Assembly: GCA_023416335.1 (NCBI GenBank)
Contig: JAEZHY010000292.1
Span: forward strand, 1-6,649
Direction of reading: 5' to 3'
Length of the DNA: 6,649 bases
Source: Pseudomonadota bacterium
GTDB taxonomy: Bacteria; Desulfobacterota; Syntrophobacteria; Syntrophobacterales; Syntrophobacteraceae
Part shown: positions 1-5,610 of the stretch, piece after piece
How positions within the stretch are numbered: the first letter of the stretch is position 1
Layout of the letters: every line of letters starts with the position of its first letter
Notes under the pieces: model-generated
What the model was told of the DNA's origin: nothing
Database searches by the model: none
The model's input: only the letters and a program-made list of their open reading frames with translations
Position numbers and translations under genes: made by a program

Positions 1-2
1 TG

Positions 3-47
3 CACCCGTATCCAAATGTGCGATTTTACGCCATTCACTCGAGGTAG
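3..47 (+). CDS. C-terminal tail of group II intron reverse transcriptase/maturase (partial)
   Basis: The frame starting at position 3 reads HPYPNVRFYAIHSR and stops with TAG at 45-47, just before domain V. Intron-encoded proteins lie in domain IV and commonly end close to domain V, and an '(N/H)VRF' stretch near the C-terminus is familiar from such proteins. Only 14 residues are visible, so no reverse transcriptase, X or endonuclease domain can be checked. The call rests mainly on position inside the intron; the other two + frames stay open only slightly longer. Extending the sequence leftwards would settle it. Confidence 0.45.
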   Translation, partial: HPYPNVRFYAIHSR

Positions 48-120
48 GAGCCGTATGAGGTAACTCCTCACGTACGGATCTGTGCGGGGGGTGCCGGGTA
101 ACCGGCATTCCTACCGTGAC
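48..120 (+). ncRNA. Group II intron domains V and VI
   Basis: Domain V spans about 48-80. It contains the catalytic AGC triad (49-51), a lower stem CCGTA (51-55) with TACGG (73-77), the two-base CG bulge (71-72), and an upper stem TGAGG (56-60) with CCTCA (66-70). Domain VI spans about 84-120: TGCCGG (92-97) pairs with CCGGCA (102-107) around a GTAA tetraloop (98-101), and a G-rich strand (86-91) pairs with 108-114, leaving A113 unpaired as the likely lariat branch point. One oddity is that triad base G50 faces A78, where a U (wobble pair) is usual. Confidence 0.87.
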
Positions 121-137
121 ACTGAAAGAACCGTGAT

Positions 138-158
138 CAGTGAACGGTGAGCTGAAAA
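138..158 (+). repeat. GTGAAC-type dispersed word tract, copy 1
   Basis: The + strand reads CAGTGAACGGTGAGCTGAAAA, a degenerate run of CAGTGAAC-like words. Similar runs occur at 418-427, 3651-3683 and 5611-5628, all outside genes. It starts 18 bp after the intron boundary. Confidence 0.5.
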
Positions 159-196
159 AAACAAAAATTCTCTATGAGTGAAAGAAATTCCGGTGG

Positions 197-240
197 GTAG
201 GGTGGGAGAGCGGAGCGCGGTGGTTTTATCGTGCTCACCG
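197..240 (+). repeat. Degenerate copy of the cimA-terminator element (inverted relative to it)
   Basis: GTAGGGTGGG at 197-206 is identical to the start of the minus-strand element at 378-412. The 19 bases at 222-240, ending in CACCG, match its end with two differences (C230 and T235). Between these blocks are 15 bases (207-221) in place of four in the intact copy. Both differences interrupt the hairpin and no T-tract follows, so this copy should not terminate transcription. It looks like a decayed or variant member of a small palindromic intergenic repeat family. Confidence 0.6.
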
Positions 241-370
241 CCCGGCTTTCGAAAGAACCCGTTCTGATGAGATTCCGGCAGACCGAACGATTTCAGGATA
301 TGAGCCCTTGCGCTCGCCCGGCGGCAATGCATCCTGTCCCATCCCGGCACATCCGACACGGTGCACGCCC

Positions 371-406
371 AAAAAAACGGTGGGCACAATAAAACCCGTG
401 CCCACC
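371..406 (-). terminator. Rho-independent terminator of cimA
   Basis: Read on the minus strand, GGTGGGCAC (406-398) and GTGCCCACC (387-379) form a perfect 9-bp GC-rich stem around a 10-base loop (397-388). One G and then seven T's (377-371) follow. The hairpin begins 25 bases after the cimA stop, the expected place for the end of a lysC-cimA transcript. The stem and tract are directly visible; no strong alternative is seen further down. Confidence 0.85.
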
Positions 407-412
407 CTACGG
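378..412 (-). repeat. Short palindromic intergenic element (intact copy)
   Basis: This 35-bp unit contains the terminator stem plus the flank CCGTAGGGTGGG on the minus strand. It recurs in inverted, degenerate form at 197-240. Having two copies in one intergenic space suggests a dispersed repeat family whose palindromic core was used as a terminator here. Family membership is inferred from only two copies. Confidence 0.6.
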
Positions 413-417
413 CTACT

Positions 418-427
418 CAGTTCACTG
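418..427 (-). repeat. GTGAAC-type dispersed word tract, copy 2
   Basis: The minus strand reads CAGTGAACTG, four bases after the cimA stop codon (432-434) and upstream of the terminator. It shares CAGTGAAC exactly with the tracts at 138-158, 3651-3683 and 5611-5628. Confidence 0.4.
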
Positions 428-431
428 CTCT

Positions 432-2042
432 TTACTCTTTCCGCTTCTTCCTCGGCTTCTGTGCCTTGCCGTTTTCCTTTTCCGCACGGTACATCTTGTA
501 ATTGATGCTGTCCACAAGCGCCTGCCAGCTTGCCTCGATGATGTCGTGCGAAACGCCGACCGTTCCCCAGTGGTCGGTTTCGTCATGGGACTCGATCAGG
601 ACGCGCACTTTTGCGGACGTGCCGGGGCGTCCGGGAAGAACGCGCACTTTGTAGTCGCTCAACTCCATCCCCTTGAGTTCGGGGTAGAATTTTTCGAGCG
701 ACTTTCGCAGGGCGTTGTCGAGAGCATTAACCGGGCCGTTTCCCAGGGCTGCTGTGTGTTCGAGCTGACCGCCTACCCGGATGATAATGGTCGCTTCGGC
801 TACAGGGTCGCTGCCTTCGCTTACCTTTTGATCGATCACGCGGAATCCGACCAGTTCGAAATACTTTTTGCTCTTCCCCATTGCCCGATTGATGAGCAGC
901 TCAAAGCTGGCTTCCGCGGCTTCGAACTGGAAGCCCTGGTTTTCCAGTTCTTTCAGTTCCTGCAGCACCTGCATGGCAACGGGATCGGATTTTGAGATGC
1001 GCAGCCCGAATTCTTCGGCTTTACGCTTGATCGCCGCCCGGCCGGAAAGGTCGGATACGAGCACTCGGCGCCTGTTGCCGACCAGGGTGGGATCTATATG
1101 TTCGTAGGTGGTCGGGTTCTTCTCGACCGCGCTGATGTGGACGCCCCCCTTGTGTGCGAAGGCGGCCCGGCCGATGAAAGGCTGATACTTGTTGGAAGGC
1201 ACATTTGCCAGCTCCAGGATGAAGCGGCTTACCTTGCGCAGCTTTTGCAAATTTTCCGGGCTGAGGCAGCCGATGCCCATCTTCAAACACATATTGGCCA
1301 TGATCGAGCAAAGGTCGGCGTTTCCGCACCGCTCGCCGATTCCGTTTATGGTCCCCTGTACCTGGACTGCGCCCATCTCCACGGCGGTGAGCGTGTTCGC
1401 CACGGCGAGATCCGAATCGTTGTGCGCGTGGATGCCGAAGCGCATGCCTGGAAATCTGTCTTTCACGGCCTGAACTCCTGCCTGGATCCTGCTCGGCAGG
1501 CACCCGCCGTTGGTGTCGCACAGGACGATGCACTCGGCGCCCGCATCGAAGGCCTTCCCCAGGGTGGCAAGAGCGTATTCCGGATCGGCTTTGAATCCGT
1601 CGAAGAAGTGCTCGGCATCGTAGATGACGGTCTTTTCGTGCTGCCGGAGGTAGGCGATGCTGTCCGATATCAGAAGCAGGTTTTTCTCCAGCGTGGTATG
1701 GAGCGCGTCTTTTACGTGAATCGTCCAGCTTTTTCCGAAGATCGTGACCGTTTCGGTCTTGGCTGCGAGCAGGGCCTTCAGGTTCGAATCGGAAGCGGCC
1801 GTCGTGCCGGGATGGTGCGTTGCTCCAAAAGCAGTGACTTTGGCCTGCTTCAGGTGATAGTTGCGGATTTCCTTGAAAAAGCCCACGTCCTTCGGGTTCG
1901 ATCCGGGCCAGCCCCCTTCGATGTAATGAATCCCGAGATCGTCGAGTTTGAGAGCGATCCGAACCTTGTCTTCCGCCGAGAAGGAAAAATCCTCGGCCTG
2001 AGTGCCGTCCCGTAGAGTTGTATCGTAGATTCTTACTTCCAT
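432..2042 (-). CDS. cimA: Citramalate synthase (CimA)
   Basis: This cytosolic enzyme condenses pyruvate with acetyl-CoA to (R)-citramalate, the first step of threonine-independent isoleucine synthesis (EC 2.3.3.21). The 536-residue protein has full family length. The N-terminal TIM barrel carries [17 protein letters not shown] (6-22, with catalytic/metal Arg11, Asp12 and Gln15), [10 protein letters not shown] (43-52), LCDTNGG (174-180), metal-binding HAHND (205-209), [12 protein letters not shown] (233-244) and [13 protein letters not shown] (294-306). A LeuA-type regulatory domain follows (about 375-515) with [14 protein letters not shown] (434-447). [10 protein letters not shown] and the overall pattern favour CimA over isopropylmalate or homocitrate synthase. 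The ATG is supported by GAGGA eight bases upstream (2051-2055). The last 17 or so residues form a Lys/Arg/Glu-rich tail beyond the usual end. Its position downstream of lysC matches Geobacter; feedback inhibition by isoleucine is family knowledge, not seen here. Confidence 0.96.
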   Translation of the reverse strand: MEVRIYDTTLRDGTQAEDFSFSAEDKVRIALKLDDLGIHYIEGGWPGSNPKDVGFFKEIRNYHLKQAKVTAFGATHHPGTTAASDSNLKALLAAKTETVTIFGKSWTIHVKDALHTTLEKNLLLISDSIAYLRQHEKTVIYDAEHFFDGFKADPEYALATLGKAFDAGAECIVLCDTNGGCLPSRIQAGVQAVKDRFPGMRFGIHAHNDSDLAVANTLTAVEMGAVQVQGTINGIGERCGNADLCSIMANMCLKMGIGCLSPENLQKLRKVSRFILELANVPSNKYQPFIGRAAFAHKGGVHISAVEKNPTTYEHIDPTLVGNRRRVLVSDLSGRAAIKRKAEEFGLRISKSDPVAMQVLQELKELENQGFQFEAAEASFELLINRAMGKSKKYFELVGFRVIDQKVSEGSDPVAEATIIIRVGGQLEHTAALGNGPVNALDNALRKSLEKFYPELKGMELSDYKVRVLPGRPGTSAKVRVLIESHDETDHWGTVGVSHDIIEASWQALVDSINYKMYRAEKENGKAQKPRKKRKE

Positions 2043-2268
2043 AGTCCAGTTCCTCGACTGGTGTTTCGTCCCAGGTTAATAACCGGCATTCCCCGGAAAA
2101 TGCGGCCGGCTTGTTATGGAAGCATCAGCATGAGCGAGGATAACTGAGGCAGCTGCAGGGGAGAGATAACCGGAGAATTATGGTCAGCGGTCAGGAGCGC
2201 CGGAAACGGCCGGAGGTCCGGACATCCCAAAATGGAAATGCACCCGGACCGCCCGAACCGGCTTCCGC
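2043..2268 (-). other. lysC-cimA intergenic gap with weak hairpins, no terminator
   Basis: These 226 bp separate the lysC stop from the cimA start. No hairpin here is followed by a T-tract on the minus strand, so read-through from lysC into cimA is plausible. Small palindromes are present: GGTCCGG (2215-2221) with CCGGACC (2244-2250), a GCCG-GAAA-CGGC hairpin (2199-2210), and an imperfect one at 2079-2117. I could not identify a convincing separate cimA promoter or a gene. Confidence 0.5.
2079..2117 (-). other. Imperfect hairpin in the cimA 5' leader
   Basis: ATAAC (2079-2083) pairs with GTTAT (2113-2117) and GCATT (2086-2090) with AATGC (2099-2103), with short unpaired insertions between. 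It lies 37 bases upstream of the cimA start and would form in the leader on either strand. No T-tract or leader peptide was seen, so a regulatory role is speculative. Confidence 0.3.
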
Positions 2269-2793
2269 CTATTCCTTTTCTTCCCGAATCTGGATGTTTC
2301 CGGGTGCCTGCAGCTCTTTATCGAGTTCGAATGCATCGTGCAGGACCCTTACGGCCAGTTCGGCGTATTTTTCGTCGATAATGCAGGAGATCTTGATCTC
2401 CGATGTTGCGATCATCTTGATATTGATTTTGTTCTCGGCCAGGGTGTCGAACATCTTTGTTGCGACCCCGCTGTGATTCCTCATGCCGAGTCCGATAATG
2501 GAAATCTTTGCGATGTCGAGATCTCCGAGTACCTGGCTGTCGCCGAATTCGCTGGCCACTTCCTCGAGCAGCTTGATCGTCTGGGCGTGATAAGCCTTGG
2601 GAACCGTGAAAGACATGTTGGCCCTGCCCGGAACGCCGCTCGCCCCCTGGACGATCAGGTCCACGTTGATGCCCGCGCTGGAGATTGGCTGAAAGACTTT
2701 GGCGGCAACTCCCGGCGTATCGGGGACATTGGTGATTGTAACTCTGCCTTCGGCCTTATTGTAGGTGATTCCCGAAACCACCACTTTTTCCAT
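2269..2793 (-). CDS. lysC: In-frame internal gene: aspartate kinase regulatory (beta) subunit
   Basis: Met247 of LysC (codon 2793-2791) is preceded by GGGAGGA (2807-2801) with a seven-base gap, a near-ideal Shine-Dalgarno site in the middle of a gene. Starting here gives a 174-residue protein, beginning MEKVVVSGITYNKAEG, that contains only the two ACT domains. In Bacillus subtilis aspartokinase II and Corynebacterium glutamicum LysC, the beta subunit is made in this way, in frame, from an internal start near residue 246-250, and pairs with the full-length alpha subunit as alpha2beta2. The position, product length and domain content agree closely with those examples. Translation from this site is inferred. 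Confidence 0.75.
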   Translation of the reverse strand: MEKVVVSGITYNKAEGRVTITNVPDTPGVAAKVFQPISSAGINVDLIVQGASGVPGRANMSFTVPKAYHAQTIKLLEEVASEFGDSQVLGDLDIAKISIIGLGMRNHSGVATKMFDTLAENKINIKMIATSEIKISCIIDEKYAELAVRVLHDAFELDKELQAPGNIQIREEKE

Positions 2794-3531
2794 ATGTTCA
2801 TCCTCCCGTGTGACAAGGGTGCCAGGGGCATCGGTAAAGGAAGAGAGGACCATGATGGGAACGTTGTATTTCATTCCGAATTCCACGGAACGAATGTGCA
2901 GGACTTTCGCGCCCATACTGGCCATCTCGAGCATTTCTTCGTAGCTTATCTTTTCGAGCTTCCGGGCTTTGGAGCAAATGTTCGGGTCCGTTGTGAATAC
3001 GCCCTCGACGTCCGTGTAGATCTCACAAACGTCGGCACCGAGTGCCGCGGCCAGGGCAACGGCGGTGGTGTCGGATCCCCCGCGCCCGAGGGTGGTTATG
3101 TTGCCGTCGTCATCGTATCCCTGGAAGCCGGCGACCACTACGACCTTTCCCTCGGAGAGCTTTTCCATGATCGGCTGGGTCTGAATCCAGTTAATGCGGG
3201 CCTGGCCGTAATTGCCGTCCGTCATGATCCCGGCCTGGTAGCCGGTCATGGAAACCGCATCCTCGCCCATTTGCTTTACCGCTATGCAGAAAAGGGCTAT
3301 CGACGTCTGCTCGCCGGTTGAGAGCAGCACGTCCATTTCGCGCGGATCCGGGCATGGACTCAGCTCGGCCCCGAGTTTGAGCAGTTTGTCGGTATGTCCG
3401 GCCCGGGCTGAAAGGACAACAACGAGCTGATCGCCATTTTTCTTACGCTCGAGTACCCGCCTGGCAACGGCCGAAATCCGTTCGGCGTTTGCAACGGAAG
3501 TCCCGCCATATTTTTGTACGATAAGAGCCAT
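2269..3531 (-). CDS. lysC: Aspartate kinase, LysC type
   Basis: This enzyme phosphorylates L-aspartate to 4-phospho-aspartate (EC 2.7.2.4), the committed step to lysine, threonine, methionine and diaminopimelate. The 420-residue length fits the monofunctional LysC class of the alpha2beta2 type. The amino-acid kinase domain (1 to about 245) has KYGGTSV (7-13), the nucleotide/substrate loops TLGRGGSDTTAVALAAAL (147-164) and IYTDVEGVFTTDP (171-183), and GAKVLHIRSVEF (207-218). Two ACT domains follow (about 265-335 and 345-415), typical sites of lysine/threonine feedback. The ATG at 3531 has GGAGG (3544-3548) at a long 12-base spacing. A second, better-spaced ribosome site lies in frame at Met247 (see the beta-subunit entry). 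It is the first gene of a probable two-gene unit with cimA and is divergent from the radical SAM gene. Confidence 0.96.
   Translation of the reverse strand: MALIVQKYGGTSVANAERISAVARRVLERKKNGDQLVVVLSARAGHTDKLLKLGAELSPCPDPREMDVLLSTGEQTSIALFCIAVKQMGEDAVSMTGYQAGIMTDGNYGQARINWIQTQPIMEKLSEGKVVVVAGFQGYDDDGNITTLGRGGSDTTAVALAAALGADVCEIYTDVEGVFTTDPNICSKARKLEKISYEEMLEMASMGAKVLHIRSVEFGMKYNVPIMVLSSFTDAPGTLVTREDEHMEKVVVSGITYNKAEGRVTITNVPDTPGVAAKVFQPISSAGINVDLIVQGASGVPGRANMSFTVPKAYHAQTIKLLEEVASEFGDSQVLGDLDIAKISIIGLGMRNHSGVATKMFDTLAENKINIKMIATSEIKISCIIDEKYAELAVRVLHDAFELDKELQAPGNIQIREEKE
2801..2807 (-). promoter_or_regulatory. Internal ribosome binding site for the LysC beta subunit
   Basis: The minus strand reads GGGAGGATGAACATATG, with the final ATG being Met247. 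This Shine-Dalgarno match is stronger and better spaced (7 bases) than the one serving the full-length start (GGAGG, 12 bases). A nearer ATG overlapping the purine run (2801-2799) is out of frame. Confidence 0.75.
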
Positions 3532-3650
3532 CGACTTTCGATCCCTCCACGGTCAAGTGTTGCGGCCCACAGTCGCTTGAAAAACACATACGCAAGTAAC
3601 CAAAATGAGAGGAGTTGTCCACAAAAAACGAGCAGTTTGAACTACTTTTG

Positions 3651-3683
3651 GGTGAACGGTAAGCAGTGAACAGAAAACTGAAA
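3651..3683 (+). repeat. GTGAAC-type dispersed word tract, copy 3
   Basis: The + strand reads GGTGAACGGTAAGCAGTGAA and continues CAGAAAACTGAAA. It shares CAGTGAAC and GTGAACGGT words with the tract at 138-158 and CAGTGAACAG with the minus-strand tract at 5611-5628. It lies between divergent promoters. Confidence 0.5.
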
Positions 3684-3731
3684 CCGGCAGTTGGGTGAGA
3701 ATCTGGCTGTTGAATTCTTTCGGAATTATCG

Positions 3732-3758
3732 TTGATTTCCGATTCGGGCGGTTATAAA
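3732..3758 (+). promoter_or_regulatory. Candidate sigma-70-type promoter of the radical SAM gene
   Basis: TTGATT (3732-3737) and TATAAA (3753-3758) resemble -35 and -10 boxes, but the 15-base spacer is shorter than the preferred 17. They lie 48 bp upstream of the start codon. This is the best candidate I found on this strand. Confidence 0.3.
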
Positions 3759-3805
3759 GTGCTTCTTTAAATGAACGGCTTCTTTTCCAACCACAGGGTT
3801 CAGCC

Positions 3806-5314
3806 ATGAACATTCTCTTTGTCTATCCCAAAGTTGCCGAAACATTCTGGAGTTTCAAACATGCTCTGAGAGTAGTCAGCCGGAAAGCCGCATTTCCGCC
3901 GCTCGGCGCTCTTACCGTTGCCGCAATGCTCCCCGACTGCTGGAAGAAGCGGCTTGTCGACCTCAACGTGAAAGCACTCAGGGATGAGGACATCCACTGG
4001 GCCGACTACGTCTTCATCAGCGCAATGATAGCCCAGAAAGACTCAACCCGGGAAGTGGTGGACCGCTGCCGCAAACTCGGGGCCAGGATGATCGGAGGCG
4101 GGCCGCTCTTCAGGGTCTTCCGCGACGATTTTGCCGAGGTGGATCATCTCGTTTATGGAGAAGCGGAATCGATAATCGCCGAACTGGTGAAGGACGTCGA
4201 GGAAGGGCGTCCGCGGAAGGTCTACAATTCTTCCGGCTTTCCTTCGCTGGATACCGTTCCGATCCCGATGTGGGACCTCATCAACCTGAACGATTATGCC
4301 GCCATGTCGGTCCAGTATTCCAGGGGATGTCCCTTCAACTGCGAATTCTGCGACGTCATAGTCATGAACGGGCGAATTCCCCGGCTGAAACAAAACGGAC
4401 AGGTGCTGGCCGAACTCGACGCACTTTATGCGCGCGGATGGCGCGGGTCGGTTTTCATCGTCGATGACAATTTTATAGGCAACAAAGCCCGCGTAAAGGA
4501 ACTCCTGAAAAGCATTATCGGATGGCAGAAGGGGCGGTTGCGTCGCCTGAACTTCTTTACCGAAGCTTCGGTCAATCTTGCCGAAGATCCCGAACTGATG
4601 AACCTGATGGTTCAGGCCGGCTTCAACAAGGTGTTCCTGGGACTGGAAACGCCTTCTGAAGAGAGCCTCAAGGAATGCGGAAAGTCCCAGAACCTCAAGC
4701 GGAACCTCTCCGAATCCGTTGCCGTTATCCACGACAACGGCCTGGCGGTCATGGGCGGGTTCATTATCGGGTTTGACAACGATCCGCCGGACATCTTCCA
4801 GCGGCAGGTGAACTTCATCCAGAAAAACGGGATCGTGACGGCGATGATCGGGCTCCTGACCGCGATCCCCGGAACGCGGCTCTACGCACGGCTGGAGAGC
4901 GAGGGCAGGATGCTCTTCAAAGCCTCCGGCGACAATACCGACGTAAGCGGTACGCTTAATTTCGTGACCAGGATGGACCGGACGAAGATCATCGACGGCT
5001 ACAAATGGGTCATGAACAGCATTTATTCGCCTGAAATGTACTACAACCGGATTCTTGCATTTCTCCGCACATATAAACCCCGGGCCAAGACATACCTGGA
5101 GAACAACGACCTCCTGACCTTCGTCCGTTCGCTCTGGTATCTCGGGATAATCGACCAGAAATCCCGAAACTACTACTGGAAGTTGCTCCAGAAAGGGATG
5201 TCCAGGTACCACGACTCCTTCAGCGACGTGGTGACGATGGCCATCTATGGGTATCATTTCCGGAAGCTCTTCTGGTCCGAACAGCCCACGTCCGCTACGC
5301 CGCTAGCAGTTTGA
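3806..5314 (+). CDS. B12-binding-domain radical SAM protein with DUF4070-like C-terminus
   Basis: This is a probable cobalamin-dependent radical SAM enzyme; the substrate is unknown. Residues 1-130 resemble the B12-binding Rossmann domain (MNILFVYPKV at the start, PPLGALTVAAML 31-42, MIGGGPLF 95-102, VYGEAE 116-121) but lack a DxHxxG cobalt-ligating motif. The radical SAM core has RGCPFNCEFCD (173-183), with Cys175, Cys179 and Cys182 as the CX3CX2C ligands of a [4Fe-4S] cluster. It also has VDDNFIGNK (219-227), VFLGLETPSEESL (276-288), GGFIIGFDND (317-326) and AIPGTRLYARL (353-363). Residues 375 to about 490 match the DUF4070-type extension also found in the HpnP (hopanoid methylase) and BchQ/BchR groups, so methylation of an unactivated carbon is possible but unproven. 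There are no membrane segments. The ATG has only a weak AGGG (3795-3798) upstream. The gene ends in tandem stops TGA-TAA and stands alone on its strand. Confidence 0.88.
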   Translation: MNILFVYPKVAETFWSFKHALRVVSRKAAFPPLGALTVAAMLPDCWKKRLVDLNVKALRDEDIHWADYVFISAMIAQKDSTREVVDRCRKLGARMIGGGPLFRVFRDDFAEVDHLVYGEAESIIAELVKDVEEGRPRKVYNSSGFPSLDTVPIPMWDLINLNDYAAMSVQYSRGCPFNCEFCDVIVMNGRIPRLKQNGQVLAELDALYARGWRGSVFIVDDNFIGNKARVKELLKSIIGWQKGRLRRLNFFTEASVNLAEDPELMNLMVQAGFNKVFLGLETPSEESLKECGKSQNLKRNLSESVAVIHDNGLAVMGGFIIGFDNDPPDIFQRQVNFIQKNGIVTAMIGLLTAIPGTRLYARLESEGRMLFKASGDNTDVSGTLNFVTRMDRTKIIDGYKWVMNSIYSPEMYYNRILAFLRTYKPRAKTYLENNDLLTFVRSLWYLGIIDQKSRNYYWKLLQKGMSRYHDSFSDVVTMAIYGYHFRKLFWSEQPTSATPLAV

Positions 5315-5365
5315 TAACCGTTTAATTCCAATACCGGCCTTCGGACAGGGTCTCTTGTGCTTCGC

Positions 5366-5385
5366 GCCCGGAAACTATTCCGGGC
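5366..5385 (+). terminator. Perfect hairpin downstream of the radical SAM gene (possible terminator)
   Basis: GCCCGGAA (5366-5373) and TTCCGGGC (5378-5385) form an 8-bp perfect stem with an ACTA loop, 51 bases after the stop codon. No T-tract follows on either strand, so it is not a classical intrinsic terminator. It may instead stabilise the 3' end of the mRNA. Confidence 0.35.
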
Positions 5386-5572
5386 CGCCCTCCAGAGCAG
5401 ATTCAGGCTTTTGGCCGGGTGGCCCGCTTGCTTTGCCCGGAGTTCCGCCCGGACGGGAAAGAGGTGTAGGACGGCTCCCTTTCCTGGCGTGCAACTTTGA
5501 ATCCAGCGGAGTCTCCGGGTAGCCAGCCAGGTTTGAACGAGTATAAGAAGCTTCCATTCCCGTTACGTCGAG

Positions 5573-5592
5573 GCACGGTTTCCTGACCGTGC
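5573..5592 (-). terminator. Perfect hairpin downstream of the DUF5131 gene (possible terminator)
   Basis: GCACGGT (5573-5579) and ACCGTGC (5586-5592) form a 7-bp perfect stem with a six-base loop, about 30 bases after the minus-strand stop. There is no T-tract beyond it, so termination is uncertain. Confidence 0.3.
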
Positions 5593-5610
5593 TGGCCGGG
5601 AACCGCTTTT

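Larger units (their letters stand above)
1..120 (+). mobile_element. 3' end of a group II intron (5' part outside window)
   Basis: The left edge carries the terminal part of a bacterial group II self-splicing, retrotransposing intron. A characteristic domain V is followed at once by a domain VI with a bulged adenosine. The predicted last intron base is C120, seven nucleotides after branch-point A113 and ending in the usual ...GAC. The intron-encoded reverse transcriptase and the 5' end (GUGYG) must lie left of position 1. The intron sits outside any gene visible here, 311 bp beyond the cimA stop and in the opposite orientation. Domain recognition is by sequence and secondary structure; the intron class is not assigned. 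Confidence 0.88.
121..431. other. Intergenic region between intron end and cimA
   Basis: This 311-bp stretch is the intron's 3' flank plus the cimA trailer. It holds no credible gene: the minus-strand frame across 111-389 runs through the repeat elements and intron end and has no recognisable protein character. Identifiable contents are two GTGAAC-type word tracts (138-158 and 418-427), a degenerate copy of a dispersed element (197-240), and an intact inverted copy that forms the cimA terminator (371-412). I see nothing recognisable in 241-370. Confidence 0.7.
3532..3805. promoter_or_regulatory. Divergent promoter region, lysC / radical SAM gene
   Basis: These 274 bp separate two genes transcribed away from each other, so promoters for both must lie here unless transcription enters from outside. 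The stretch contains the lysC ribosome site (3544-3548), a GTGAAC-type tract (3651-3683), and an AT-richer part (about 3710-3775) on the radical SAM side. I saw no lysine riboswitch or leader peptide. No convincing minus-strand -35/-10 pair was identified by eye. Confidence 0.55.

Noticed and set aside
111..389. 92-codon minus-strand frame in the left intergenic region
   Set aside because: It spans the intron end, both repeat copies and the terminator; composition and lack of a ribosome site argue against a gene.
1098..2015. 305-codon open frame on the + strand opposite cimA
   Set aside because: It lies wholly antisense to a gene with clear family motifs and its translation has no domain character; GC-rich codon bias keeps antisense frames open.
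2080..2092. 13-base match TAACCGGCATTCC between the cimA leader and intron domain VI (99-111)
   Set aside because: Considered as an intron relic, but a single 13-base match is not surprising by chance in 6.6 kb and the flanks do not continue the similarity.
2338..3321. 327-codon open frame on the + strand opposite lysC
   Set aside because: Antisense shadow of aspartate kinase; no recognisable protein features.
3616..3624. DnaA-box-like TTGTCCACA
   Set aside because: One mismatch to TTATCCACA and only a single site, with no cluster or AT-rich unwinding region, so no case for an origin.
3532..3700. Possible lysine riboswitch or leader peptide upstream of lysC
   Set aside because: No recognisable lysine aptamer elements and no short leader frame with Lys or Thr runs were found.
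4043..5257. 404-codon open frame on the minus strand opposite the radical SAM gene
   Set aside because: Antisense shadow rich in His, Val, Arg and Asp with no motif; the opposite strand has an intact CX3CX2C enzyme.
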